Source: Caldifarciminota bacterium
Lineage (GTDB): Bacteria; Hydrothermota; Hydrothermia; B15-G9
DNA length: 64,000 nucleotides
Reading direction: 5' to 3'
Assembly: GCA_015489175.1 (NCBI GenBank)
Contig: WGAI01000059.1
Span: 1-64,000 of the forward strand
Under the pieces are notes generated by a model. The model was not told the DNA's origin, did not search any database, and saw nothing but the letters and a program-made list of their open reading frames with translations. Positions 1-10,000 of the stretch are shown here, piece after piece; positions within the stretch are counted from its first letter, which is position 1, and each line of letters begins with the position of its first letter. The position numbers were made by a program, and so were the translations under genes.

Positions 1-930
1 ATCGTATTCGCCTCTGGAATCGTAGGCTAAGCCGAGGTTGTTGTAAGTCGTTGCAGTATCGGGATGTTTCTCACCAAGGACATCCCTCACTATCTCCAGC
101 GCCTTGTTGTAATACTCGATAGCCTTATCGTATTCGCCTCTGCGAGCGTAGGCTGTGCCGATGCTGTTGTAAGTCGTTGCGGTATCGGGATGTTTCTCAC
201 CAAGGACATTCCTCACTATCTCCAGCGCCTTGTTGTAATACTCGATAGCCTTATCGTATTCGCCTCTGGAATCGTAGGCTCCGCCGAGGTTGTTGTAAGT
301 CGTTGCAGTATCGGGATGTTTCTCACCAAGGACCTTTAACCTAATCTCCAGAGCCCTGTTGTAATACTCGATTGCCTTATCGTATTCGCCTCTGTGAGCG
401 TAGGCTGTGCCGAGGTTGTTGTAATCCCTTGCGACACTCGGATGATTTTCACCCAACACATCCAGATCTATCTCCAGAGCCCTGTTGTAATACTCGATAG
501 CTATATCGTATTCACCTCTGGAAGCGTAGGCTCCGCCGAGGTTGTTGTAAGTCGTTGCGGTATCGGGATGTCTCTCACCAGGGACCTTTAACCTAATCTC
601 CAGCGCCCTGTTGTAATACTCGATAGCCTTATCGTATTCGCCTTTGTGAGCGTAGGCTGTGCCGAGGTTGTTGTAATCCCTTGCGACACTCGGATGATTT
701 TCACCCAATACATCCAGATCTATCTCCAGCGCCTTGTTGTAATACTCGATAGCCTTATCGTATTCGCCTCTGGAATAGTAGGCTAAGCCGAGGTTGTTGT
801 AAGTCGTTGCAGTATGGGGATGTCTCTCACCAAAGACATCCCTCACTATCTCCAGCGCCCTGTTATAATACTCGATAGCCTTATCGTATTCGCCTCTGTG
901 AGCATAGGCTGTGCCGAGGTTGTTGTAACA
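1..930 (-). repeat. Tandem 126-bp coding repeats (TPR units)
   Basis: Eight units recur at exactly 126-bp spacing; the core ATCGTATTCGCCT (one copy has a single change) starts at 1, 127, 253, 379, 505, 631, 757 and 883. Each encodes one 42-residue TPR. Units 253-504 and 505-756 match as a 252-bp pair: both pairs carry the same CTTTAACCTAATCTCC then ACATCCAGATCTATC variants, which the other units lack. This shows a recent dimer duplication inside the array. The array continues past the window edge. Confidence 0.93.
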
Positions 931-2472
931 CCATCCCCTGAGTTCCATCAGCTCATCCTTCTCTGTTTCTGGCAGGAGGACTGATTCAATGAGCTTGATC
1001 GCTTCGTCGTAAAGGGCGGCATCGAGCAACTTATTTGACTGTCCAAGCGCCCATTCCACAATTTCCCTTGTGTCTTCAAGTTCGAGGCGGTAGAGCGTGG
1101 TCTCGTAAACCGCTTCGGCAAACTCATGGTCTATCTCTTTTATCTCCTTTCCTTCGGTCTTTTGCATGAAGTAATCGGCACAAGCGCGCCGCACATCATC
1201 AGGCGAAATGTCAAGGTCGAACTCGTTAAACTGCTCCGCCACCGCTTCCCGCATGAGCTCGTCCATGGTGAACCTGCCGTCGATCTCCATGGGCCGCACA
1301 AACGCCCTATTGCTCAAAACCTTAAATTCATGCACCAATTCTTTCGGCAGGTATAGCTTTTCTATCAAATAGCGATAGAGCTCCCTGTCCCACCAGTGGG
1401 TTAGCGAAAGGACTGCTACAATCCTCTGATGGGATTTCGGCAGGAAACTGAGCATCCGCCTTACCAGTTTCTCTCTTGCATCACCGAAATCGTTAGGCGA
1501 TAGGGCATTTCCGCGCTGATTCGCTATCTCGACGGCAACTTGCAGATAAAACAAGTGACCTTTCGTGAGTTCCCATACCTTTTCGATGACTTTCGGGTCA
1601 TTGATGCCGTGAAGTTTCAGGAACTCCTCCGCATCGTCCCTTTTCAACTCGCTCAATTCCCTGACCCACAATGTGTTTTCCCAGAATTCCTTTTGTGATT
1701 TGATTCTCTTCCACTCGATCCACTCCTTTGTGGCGATGACAAAAACGCCGCCGGGTGTGTTCCTGATCAGCTCCCGAAGCCACTCGTCCCTCTCTTTTTT
1801 GCTGATCAGATCAACTGAGATGCCTCGAAACATCGCTTCATAGGTGTCGATCAGGATCACTGGCCTTTTCCCCATCTTTGACGCCTTGTCGATGATCTCC
1901 TCGGCAATCAACCTCGGCATAAGTTTTTCCAGTTGGATGGGGGTCGTTGCACTTCTGGCTATACCTATCAGCTCCTTTGCCTTCCTGTCCAGTTTAAGCT
2001 TCGCTTTTTCAAAGGCATCGTCGAGGAATTTCATAAATTTCGGGATTGCACCGACAAAGGGCACACCCATAGCGTCTGCCGTGTCTCCCCAATCCTCGAA
2101 CTTACTTATGAGATTGTGCCTGCTCGGTTTCTCCACAGTGTGCTTAATTGTCTGTTGTGAAAAGAGTTTCAAAATCTCGTAGAAACCACGGAGATAAAAC
2201 CCGTTCTGGGCGAACCGATAGGTCAACAGCATGAGATTTTTGAAAGTGTCAAATCCGTAGGTTTCGAGATCTATTTTCGCATAAACGACATCCTCTTGGT
2301 TTCTCAAATATTCATTGTTCAGCCAGCTGAGGAACTGCGTTTTTCCGATGTTGGTTTTTCCATAAATCACGATAACACGATGTTCATCTGGTGAGAGGTG
2401 TTCGATGGAGTCCTCTATGGCTCCGAGTGCCTCCTTTCGATGGGTATCGGGATAAAACTTGAATTCTGTCAT
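1..2472 (-). CDS. STAND-type NTPase with C-terminal TPR array (partial, 3' end outside window)
   Basis: Reading from ATG at 2472 toward position 1 gives an open frame of 824 codons that leaves the window without a stop, so the C terminus is missing. A P-loop (G38-K-T-N-I-G-K-T45) and a Walker B-like hydrophobic strand ending in LIDTYE near residue 208 mark an AAA/STAND ATPase module. A helical region follows, and from about residue 515 eight 42-residue tetratricopeptide repeats of the kinesin-light-chain type (NNLGxAYxxRGEYDKAIEYY) begin. STAND proteins with TPR sensors usually act as nucleotide-dependent signalling or scaffold switches, in some cases in defence; no effector domain lies upstream of the ATPase here, so the role is open. 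There is only a weak ribosome site; a TTGCTT/TAAGAT pair ends 9 nt before the ATG. Confidence 0.85.
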   Translation of the reverse strand, partial: MTEFKFYPDTHRKEALGAIEDSIEHLSPDEHRVIVIYGKTNIGKTQFLSWLNNEYLRNQEDVVYAKIDLETYGFDTFKNLMLLTYRFAQNGFYLRGFYEILKLFSQQTIKHTVEKPSRHNLISKFEDWGDTADAMGVPFVGAIPKFMKFLDDAFEKAKLKLDRKAKELIGIARSATTPIQLEKLMPRLIAEEIIDKASKMGKRPVILIDTYEAMFRGISVDLISKKERDEWLRELIRNTPGGVFVIATKEWIEWKRIKSQKEFWENTLWVRELSELKRDDAEEFLKLHGINDPKVIEKVWELTKGHLFYLQVAVEIANQRGNALSPNDFGDAREKLVRRMLSFLPKSHQRIVAVLSLTHWWDRELYRYLIEKLYLPKELVHEFKVLSNRAFVRPMEIDGRFTMDELMREAVAEQFNEFDLDISPDDVRRACADYFMQKTEGKEIKEIDHEFAEAVYETTLYRLELEDTREIVEWALGQSNKLLDAALYDEAIKLIESVLLPETEKDELMELRGWCYNNLGTAYAHRGEYDKAIEYYNRALEIVRDVFGERHPHTATTYNNLGLAYYSRGEYDKAIEYYNKALEIDLDVLGENHPSVARDYNNLGTAYAHKGEYDKAIEYYNRALEIRLKVPGERHPDTATTYNNLGGAYASRGEYDIAIEYYNRALEIDLDVLGENHPSVARDYNNLGTAYAHRGEYDKAIEYYNRALEIRLKVLGEKHPDTATTYNNLGGAYDSRGEYDKAIEYYNKALEIVRNVLGEKHPDTATTYNSIGTAYARRGEYDKAIEYYNKALEIVRDVLGEKHPDTATTYNNLGLAYDSRGEYD

Positions 2473-2547
2473 AATGCCCTTATCTTACAGGATTGACAAC
2501 GAGTTAAGCAACATGGAGCGAACACTCCACGCCTAAGGAGACTGTGA

Positions 2548-3938
<1,391 letters not shown>

Positions 3939-3939
<1 letters not shown>

Positions 3940-4226
3940 TGGCGTCATTGGGCAGCAAAAGGAGTAGGGCTTTGAGGAGGATCTTGCTCCTCCTCGTCCT
4001 ATGGCTGATTTACCAGATCTTTTCAGGACTTTGGGGCATCTGGCGCCTTTACACCACCAGCAGGGCCCTCGAAGCGGACATATCCCGTTTCAGGGCCCTC
4101 GAAGCTTATTATCGGTTTCAGGATGAGCTTTACAACGATCCGTCGTGGATTGAATACATTGCGCGAGAGAGACTTGCAATGGTAAGGCCGCGTGAGCGGT
4201 ATATCAGGATTATCCCCGAAAAGTGA
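3939..4226 (+). CDS. ftsB: FtsB/DivIC-family septum formation protein
   Basis: A 95-residue single-pass membrane protein with a basic N terminus, one transmembrane helix at about residues 12-33, then a short coiled-coil segment. The C-terminal part DPSWIEYIARERLAMVRPRE matches the typical FtsB/DivIC ending, where a helix is followed by a conserved aromatic and a basic-proline stretch. In the family this protein joins FtsL and FtsQ in the divisome. Its ATG shares a base with the eno stop codon. The position directly behind eno is the usual ftsB location, which supports the call; FtsB and DivIC cannot be told apart from sequence alone. Confidence 0.82.
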
Positions 4227-4229
4227 GGC

Positions 4230-5237
4230 TCAGCTCAGGGCGGAATTGCTGTATTCGGCTATAACTCCGCCTCCCACCAGCATGTCACCGATGTAAAATG
4301 CTGCGATCTGGCCTGGAGTTGGTGCCCATTGAGGCTCGTCAAACTCCACGATGGCGGTCTCGCCAAAGATTTTGACCGTCGCGAGTGCAGGGCGGTGCAA
4401 CTGCCGAATCTTGACCTCAGCCCTGAAACTGTCAGGTTGATGTTTCAACCAGTTGAGGTTTACGACTTTGATTGACCTGAACTTAGCTGTGTATCCGAGA
4501 TGAATTTGCCGTTTTGCGGGGTCGATCAAAGTTATGTAAACGCGTTCGCCAAGCGAAACGCCTAACTTGCGCCTCTGCCCTATCGTGAAGTAGTGAGTGC
4601 CTTTGTGCGTGCCGAGCACTCTGCCATCAGGGCCGATGATCTCCCCTTCCAGATCGCCGATGTGTTGGCGCAGAAACTCGACCAGATTGGTGCCCTCAAG
4701 GAAGCAGACATCCTGAGACTCTTTTGACACCCTCGCATGAATCCCGATGTCCCTTGCGATTTGGGTCACTTTCTCCTTCGTGAGCTCGCCGAGAGGCGTC
4801 AACAGCCTCCGCAGTGCACGAGTCGGCACAAGCGCAAGGAAATAGCTCTGGTCCTTGGCCCTGTCGATGCCGCGGTAAATGACACCGTCTTTCACGCGGA
4901 GGTAATGCCCGGTTGCGACAAACCGGGCGCCAAGCTCGTCCGCAACCTCAAGCATGAACCTCAACTTAATGTCCCTGTTGCAAAAAGCGCAGGGGTTTGG
5001 CGTGAGCCCCGCGCGATAACTTTCCACGAAATAGTCGATTATGGTTTTTCTGAACTGCTTTCGGACATCCCTGACATGAAATTTGATACCGAGCTCGCCT
5101 GCTATGTCCCTTGTGCGCTCAGTCTCATTGTTCCAGATGATGAGATGGAGCCCAACAACATCAAATCCCTTCTTTTTCAACAGGAATGCGGCGACAGTGC
5201 TGTCCACACCGCCCGATAATCCGATTACGACCCGCAT
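4230..5237 (-). CDS. mnmA: tRNA-specific 2-thiouridylase MnmA
   Basis: Adds sulfur to U34 of tRNA Lys/Glu/Gln. The 335-residue protein begins with the PP-loop SGGVDSTVAAFLL. It has the first catalytic cysteine in PNPCAFCNRDIK, the ATGHYLR and KDQSYFLA segments, the second cysteine in SQDVCFL, and the GTHYFTIGQRRKLG motif of the central domain; a C-terminal beta-barrel follows. The ATG at 5237 is chosen because GGAGG lies 5 nt upstream; an in-frame upstream ATG at 5258 lacks such a site. It starts one base after the nfo stop, so nfo-mnmA form an operon. Slightly shorter than many MnmA proteins. Confidence 0.95.
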   Translation of the reverse strand: MRVVIGLSGGVDSTVAAFLLKKKGFDVVGLHLIIWNNETERTRDIAGELGIKFHVRDVRKQFRKTIIDYFVESYRAGLTPNPCAFCNRDIKLRFMLEVADELGARFVATGHYLRVKDGVIYRGIDRAKDQSYFLALVPTRALRRLLTPLGELTKEKVTQIARDIGIHARVSKESQDVCFLEGTNLVEFLRQHIGDLEGEIIGPDGRVLGTHKGTHYFTIGQRRKLGVSLGERVYITLIDPAKRQIHLGYTAKFRSIKVVNLNWLKHQPDSFRAEVKIRQLHRPALATVKIFGETAIVEFDEPQWAPTPGQIAAFYIGDMLVGGGVIAEYSNSALS

Positions 5238-5238
5238 C

Positions 5239-6105
5239 TCATCCTCCGAACTTCTCATGCCAGAACGACCTCAAAAGCGAAAGGTTTCTGGCATCCCAAT
5301 CGTCGTCTTTCGGCGTCTCAATGATTTTGGGAACATCGATAAATCGCTCGTCCTGCATGATTAACCAGAACCCTTCCCTCCCGATTTTTCCGTGTCCAAG
5401 GTGGATGTGTCGGTCGATGCGCGAGCCGAGCTCGCCCTTTGAGTCGTTGAGATGGAACACCTGAAGCCATTTCAGACCGATTATTTCGTCGAATATCCGC
5501 ATTGTCCGCTCATAGCTTTTAGCGCTCCTTATGTCGTAACCGGCTGCGAATGCGTGACATGTATCGAAACAAACGGCAAGTCGATCCTCATGTCCGACGG
5601 CCTCTATGAGTTCGGCGATGTGCTCAAACCGATAGCCGAGATTTGTCCCCTGACCTGCAGTTATCTCGATCGTGAGTTTGACCTTAAGCCCCTTCGTCTC
5701 CTCAATTGCCGTTCTCATGGCCTCTGCCACGTGCCGAATGCCGACTTTTTCGCCTCTGCCGAGATGCGAGCCCGGATGGAAAACGAGATGGCTGGCACCG
5801 AGCAGCTCGGAACGGCGCAGCTCCTCGATAAAGGTTGCGAGCGATTTTTCAAATATAACAGGTTTCGGAGAGGCCAGATTTATGAGGTAGGTGGCATGAG
5901 CCACGATCGACCTGATGCCAGCCATTTTCGCCTCAGCCTTGAACGATAACGCCTGTTCAGGCGTTATCGGTTTGGCGCGCCACTGCCGCTGATTTTTCGT
6001 GAATATCTGGAGCGCCGTGCACGAATGCTTTTCTGCCGCCTTTACTGCGTTGGTGTATGAGCCCGCAATGGACATGTGCGCACCGATGAGCGGTTGATCT
6101 GACAT
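5239..6105 (-). CDS. nfo: Endonuclease IV (AP endonuclease family 2)
   Basis: A 288-residue TIM-barrel AP endonuclease for base excision repair. The start IGAHMSIAGSYTNAV, the FTKNQRQW segment, LVFHPGSHLGRGE, CFDTCHAFAAGYDI and HLNDSKGELGSRIDRH are the canonical zinc-ligand motifs (His, Glu, Asp, His). The ATG at 6105 has no Shine-Dalgarno sequence. Instead a perfect TATAAT on the minus strand (6119-6114) ends 8 nt before the ATG, so the transcript may be leaderless. mnmA follows immediately. Confidence 0.96.
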   Translation of the reverse strand: MSDQPLIGAHMSIAGSYTNAVKAAEKHSCTALQIFTKNQRQWRAKPITPEQALSFKAEAKMAGIRSIVAHATYLINLASPKPVIFEKSLATFIEELRRSELLGASHLVFHPGSHLGRGEKVGIRHVAEAMRTAIEETKGLKVKLTIEITAGQGTNLGYRFEHIAELIEAVGHEDRLAVCFDTCHAFAAGYDIRSAKSYERTMRIFDEIIGLKWLQVFHLNDSKGELGSRIDRHIHLGHGKIGREGFWLIMQDERFIDVPKIIETPKDDDWDARNLSLLRSFWHEKFGG

Positions 6106-6113
6106 AGTGTGGA

Positions 6114-6119
6114 ATTATA
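6114..6119 (-). promoter_or_regulatory. TATAAT -10 box directly upstream of nfo
   Basis: The minus strand reads TATAAT followed by 8 nt and the nfo ATG, with no ribosome site between. Normal spacing would place the transcription start at or next to the ATG. No clear -35 is seen; that position falls inside the GC-rich hairpin at 6128-6150. Confidence 0.5.
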
Positions 6120-6127
6120 CGGTGGGA

Positions 6128-6150
6128 TGGGGCGGCCTTCGGCCGCCCCA
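6128..6150. terminator. GC-rich hairpin (TTC loop on +, GAA on -)
   Basis: A perfect 10-bp inverted repeat, TGGGGCGGCC / GGCCGCCCCA, around a 3-nt loop. It lies 19 nt beyond the end of the M42 peptidase gene and before nfo, both on the minus strand. There is no T-run, so termination is inferred from the stem and position. It is one of five related hairpins in the window. Confidence 0.6.
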
Positions 6151-6168
6151 GTCGCAATAAATTTGCAA

Positions 6169-7236
6169 TCAGAACGGTATCAGCTCGGTGTTTTCATCCA
6201 CCCGCTTGATGAATGCTGCAAGGAGTTTGGCCACATTCTCAACATCGTTCACGCTCACGACCTCAACGGGGGAGTGCATATACCTGTTAGGTATGGACAC
6301 AAGGCCTGTTGCCACACCAGACCTCGTGAGCTGGATCGCATTTGCGTCGGTGCCTGTGCCACGAGGTATCCCTTCAATCTGGTAAGGAATGCCTTCTTCT
6401 TCAGCCGTTTTCACGAGCAGCTCAAACACCCTGGGGTTGATGTTCGGCCCTCTTGCGATCACCGGGCCGCCGCCGATCTTAATGTCGCCGACAAGTTTCT
6501 TATCGACGCCGGGCGTGTCCATTGCAAAGGTGACATCAACTGCGATGCCGATGTGAGGGTTAATTCCGAATGCGCTCGTCGTCGCACCTCTGAGCCCGAT
6601 CTCTTCCTGCACGGTGGCGACGGAATATACCGAAGCCTTGACTTCATCCTTCATCTCGGCCACCAGACGGAGCGCCTCAAGCACAGCGAATGCGCCGATG
6701 CGGTCGTCGAAACCACGAGCCACCACTTTGTCGCCTAACAACCTATCAAATCCGTGTGCTATCACAATTGGATCGCCGATGGAGACATATTCCTCTGCCT
6801 CTTTCTTGTCTTTCGCACCGATATCGATGAACATCTGCTGAAATTCGACCACTTTCTTGCGCTCTTCCGGCTTGAGCAGGTGGATGGGTTTCTTGCCGAT
6901 GACACCGAGTATCTTGCCCTTCTTGCCCTTTATCCAGACCCGTTGTCCCTGAGCGATCTGAGGATCCCAGCCGCCGATCGGTGCAAAGGAGATGTATCCC
7001 TTATCGTCGATGTATTTGACCATGAACCCGATCTCATCGATATGGCCAGCGAGCATTATGCGCGGCTCTTTCCCCTCGTTGACAACCGCTATCGTGTTGC
7101 CATGATAATCGCGCCAGACTTTGTCTGCGAATTTTTCGGCCTCTTCTTTCCACACATTTGCGGTGTCGCCTTCGAAGCCGGAAGGCCCTACCTGATTTAA
7201 CAGCCTTTCCATGAATTTCAAGCTGTCCTCACGCAT
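6169..7236 (-). CDS. M42 family metallo-aminopeptidase
   Basis: A 355-residue cytosolic binuclear-metal aminopeptidase of the M42 (FrvX/PepA/TET-like) family, which trims peptides from the N terminus as large oligomers. Metal-site motifs are in order: AGHIDEIGFMV (His, Asp), ARGFDDRIGAF (Asp), VQEEIGLRGA (catalytic Glu plus ligand Glu), AVDVTFA (Asp), and RYMHSPVEVV (His) near the end. The ATG at 7236 has AAGGAGG 6 nt upstream. A second M42 paralogue lies at 29101-30159. It is transcribed away from iorA. Confidence 0.94.
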   Translation of the reverse strand: MREDSLKFMERLLNQVGPSGFEGDTANVWKEEAEKFADKVWRDYHGNTIAVVNEGKEPRIMLAGHIDEIGFMVKYIDDKGYISFAPIGGWDPQIAQGQRVWIKGKKGKILGVIGKKPIHLLKPEERKKVVEFQQMFIDIGAKDKKEAEEYVSIGDPIVIAHGFDRLLGDKVVARGFDDRIGAFAVLEALRLVAEMKDEVKASVYSVATVQEEIGLRGATTSAFGINPHIGIAVDVTFAMDTPGVDKKLVGDIKIGGGPVIARGPNINPRVFELLVKTAEEEGIPYQIEGIPRGTGTDANAIQLTRSGVATGLVSIPNRYMHSPVEVVSVNDVENVAKLLAAFIKRVDENTELIPF

Positions 7237-7407
7237 TTTAACCTCCTTGGAAATCTTTTTTGACCAGAGAACTAAAGATGGGAAATTTTAAAGCTTTATG
7301 AAGTTCATTTTCATTTGGCATGAGATGTCAGCTTTCTTCACTGGTTTTTGAAGCTCAAGCTGGTTTACAATAAAAATCCTAAAATGCTGAAATTCAGGAG
7401 GTAATTT

Positions 7408-9171
7408 ATGACAAAACTTCTACTCTCTGGAAATGAGGCAGCGGCGCATGGCGCATACGAGGCCGGCGTCCATGTTGCCGCAGCATATCCGGGGACTCCT
7501 TCCACCGAGATTTTAGAGACCATAGCGAAGTTTCCCGAAGTCGATGCAGAGTGGTCTCCAAACGAGAAGGTGGCCTTTGAAGTCGCACTTGGTGCAGCCA
7601 TAGCCGGTGCGCGAGCAATGGTTTCAATGAAACATGTTGGCCTGAATGTGGCTGCCGACCCGTTCTTCAGCGCCTCTTACACCGGCGTAAACGGAGGGCT
7701 GGTCGTGATCACTGCCGACGATCCCGGTATGCACAGCTCACAGAACGAACAGGACAACAGGAGATACGGCAAGTTTGCGAAAGTACCGGTCATAGAGCCG
7801 TCCGATCCCCAGGAAGTTTATGAGTTCATCCAGAAAGCGTTTGACATATCCGAGGAGTTCGACACCCCCGTCCTGTTCAGGCTGACAACGAGAATTTCCC
7901 ACACTAAAGGCGTTGTCGTTGCGAGTGGCGAACGGAAAGCGGTGCCGGTCAAGCCTTACAGAAAGGACATCGAAAAGTATGTGATAATACCGTCTCACGC
8001 CCGTAAAAGGCATTATGTGGTCGAGGAGCGCACCGAGAAGCTTCGCGAATTTGCGAACCGGACGGAACTTAATCGCATTGAGTGGCGCGACACCGACCTC
8101 GGAATAATAACGGACAGCGTGGCTTACCAGTATGCGCGTGAGGTTTTTCCCAATGCCTCGATCCTAAAGTTGGGCCTTGTCTGGCCGTTCCCGGTCGAGC
8201 TTGCAAAAGAATTTAGGGATAAGGTCAAGCGGTTGTATGTGATCGAGGAGCTTGAGCCGTTCATCGAGGAGGAGCTCCGTTTTTACGGCATCCATGTCGA
8301 TGTAGGCAAGGACAAGGTGCCCATGATTGAGGAACTGACGCCATCGCGCGTGAGGGTTGCGCTCACAGGCGTTGAGTTGCCCCATCCTGAGCCTCAGAAA
8401 TCGGTCATAAGGCCTCCTGCACTGTGTCCGGGATGTCCTCACACGGGCGTGTTCTTCAATCTGGCTAAGCTGAGGGCACATGTGACAGGCGATATCGGAT
8501 GTTACACGCTCGGCGTGCTCCCGCCGCTGTCTGCGATGGATACCACGATCTGCATGGGCGCATCGGTCGGAAACGCATTCGGATTTGAGAAGGCGCAGGG
8601 CAAGAAATTCGCCAAGAAGACGGTGGGCGTGATCGGCGATTCCACATTCCTGCACAACGGAATAACCGGGTTGATCGACATCGTTTACAACAAGGGCATC
8701 TCCACGATCGTCATCCTGGACAACCGCACGACAGCCATGACGGGCCATCAGCCGCATCCGGCTACTGGGAAAACTGCTAAAGGCGAAGAAACACAGGCGG
8801 TTGACTTTGAGAAACTTGTCAGAGCAATAGGCATCAACCATGTCACAAAGGTCGATCCGCACGATCTGAAGGCAACATACAAAGCGCTCAAAAACGCTAT
8901 GGAGGCAGAGGAGCCTGCCGTCGTCATAGCTGAGCGCGCATGCGCACTGTTGCCTGAGGAGAGGAAAGCGGCGGCGAAACGGCCAAAGAAATACATAGAT
9001 GCCGAGGCGTGTCGCGGCGACAAATGCCATCTGTGTTTGAGGCTCGGCTGCCCGGCTATCGGCGTCGATGAGAACCTGAAGGCCAAAATCGACCCGCTGC
9101 TCTGTGTTGGTTGCGAACTTTGCATCCAGACATGTCCTTTTGATGCCATACACCCTGAAGAGGTGAAATAA
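7408..9171 (+). CDS. iorA: Indolepyruvate:ferredoxin oxidoreductase, alpha subunit
   Basis: The 587-residue large subunit of the oxygen-sensitive enzyme that oxidises aryl-pyruvates to aryl-acetyl-CoA with reduction of ferredoxin. The N-terminal pyrimidine-binding domain starts LLSGNEAAAHGAYEAGV. The TPP-binding domain includes PPALCPGCPHTGVF, GDIGCYTLG and the GDSTFLHNG diphosphate motif. At the C terminus are a modified cluster site (CRGDKCHLCLRLGC) and a canonical 4Fe-4S motif CVGCELCIQTCP. CAGGAGGT precedes the ATG by 6 nt. The beta subunit lies 0.8 kb downstream, separated by one unrelated gene, with all three on the same strand and nearly touching. Confidence 0.95.
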   Translation: MTKLLLSGNEAAAHGAYEAGVHVAAAYPGTPSTEILETIAKFPEVDAEWSPNEKVAFEVALGAAIAGARAMVSMKHVGLNVAADPFFSASYTGVNGGLVVITADDPGMHSSQNEQDNRRYGKFAKVPVIEPSDPQEVYEFIQKAFDISEEFDTPVLFRLTTRISHTKGVVVASGERKAVPVKPYRKDIEKYVIIPSHARKRHYVVEERTEKLREFANRTELNRIEWRDTDLGIITDSVAYQYAREVFPNASILKLGLVWPFPVELAKEFRDKVKRLYVIEELEPFIEEELRFYGIHVDVGKDKVPMIEELTPSRVRVALTGVELPHPEPQKSVIRPPALCPGCPHTGVFFNLAKLRAHVTGDIGCYTLGVLPPLSAMDTTICMGASVGNAFGFEKAQGKKFAKKTVGVIGDSTFLHNGITGLIDIVYNKGISTIVILDNRTTAMTGHQPHPATGKTAKGEETQAVDFEKLVRAIGINHVTKVDPHDLKATYKALKNAMEAEEPAVVIAERACALLPEERKAAAKRPKKYIDAEACRGDKCHLCLRLGCPAIGVDENLKAKIDPLLCVGCELCIQTCPFDAIHPEEVK

Positions 9172-9175
9172 CATC

Positions 9176-9982
9176 ATGTTCTCAGCCTGGCTAACAATTT
9201 ATCTATCTGTGGTGCAGGTTGCTGCACCGCATGGGATCATAGAAAGGCTTGAAAACCAGTTCCACATTAGCGATGTCGAATCAGTTGTGGTTCAAGGCAT
9301 AACCATCTATCACGGAAGGAGAACAGACTACAGCGGTGGCCTCGTCATTTTCACCAGAGGCGGCCACATCCTTGACACGACCGAATATTGCCCGTCATGC
9401 GACTCGTCGATATTTGCTGCGGATCTTGACAGGGACGGAAACACGGAAATAGTTATTACGAATTACACTTATGGCGCGCATTGCTGCACGATTTACGAGT
9501 TTTACAGGGTCAAGAACGGGCGGTTGAAATACATTGGCGAGCTATACGCTGGCAACGGGGGGATTACATTCAAGGATTATGACGGGGACGGGGTCATCGA
9601 GATGCTGCTTTGGAACGACGATTTTGCGTATTTTGAGACTTCTTTCGCCGCATCCCCGTGGTATTTCAACATAATCCAGCTTCGCGGAAACAGGTTTGTC
9701 GATGTCAGCAAAAAGTTCAAAGTGCTGATAAAAAAAGACATAAAACGAATAAAGCACGACATAGTCAACCAAAGGGCAACATTGCCACACCATTCACTTG
9801 CCGTTGAGCTTTATGTTCGCTTCAAACTCATTGGCGAGCGGCGGAAAGGGCTCGAAGCGGTCAGGCTATATCTCCCTGACTCGTATCGGTGGCTTTTGAA
9901 AAACATCGCAAGCATAGATTCTCTGGTCAATTCAAGCCTTTCTGAAAGGGTTAGTTACGAGAAAAAAGCCGGGCTGTTTTAA
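9176..9982 (+). CDS. Probable secreted FG-GAP/VCBS-like protein of unknown function
   Basis: A 268-residue protein with a short hydrophobic N terminus (FSAWLTIYLSVVQVAAP) that could be an export signal. Two calcium-loop-like segments, AADLDRDGNTEIVI and FKDYDGDGVIEMLL, resemble the Asp-rich loops of FG-GAP/VCBS propeller blades. A paired cysteine (HCCTIYEF) lies between them. It starts 4 nt after iorA and ends 18 nt before iorB, so it is almost certainly in the same transcript, although a secreted protein has no obvious part in a cytosolic ferredoxin-linked enzyme. Related proteins of diderm bacteria are usually uncharacterised. Confidence 0.7.
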   Translation: MFSAWLTIYLSVVQVAAPHGIIERLENQFHISDVESVVVQGITIYHGRRTDYSGGLVIFTRGGHILDTTEYCPSCDSSIFAADLDRDGNTEIVITNYTYGAHCCTIYEFYRVKNGRLKYIGELYAGNGGITFKDYDGDGVIEMLLWNDDFAYFETSFAASPWYFNIIQLRGNRFVDVSKKFKVLIKKDIKRIKHDIVNQRATLPHHSLAVELYVRFKLIGERRKGLEAVRLYLPDSYRWLLKNIASIDSLVNSSLSERVSYEKKAGLF

Positions 9983-10000
9983 TTTGAGGAGGATCGAAAA

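Noticed and set aside
64..591. Plus-strand open frames across the repeat array
   Set aside because: They are antisense to the TPR gene and only reflect its codon pattern.
1..930. Regular repeats that could be taken for a CRISPR array
   Set aside because: The 126-bp period has no spacers and translates in one frame into TPR motifs.
8164..9177. Long minus-strand open frame opposite iorA
   Set aside because: It lies wholly antisense to iorA, has no recognisable domain, and iorA is a clear family member.
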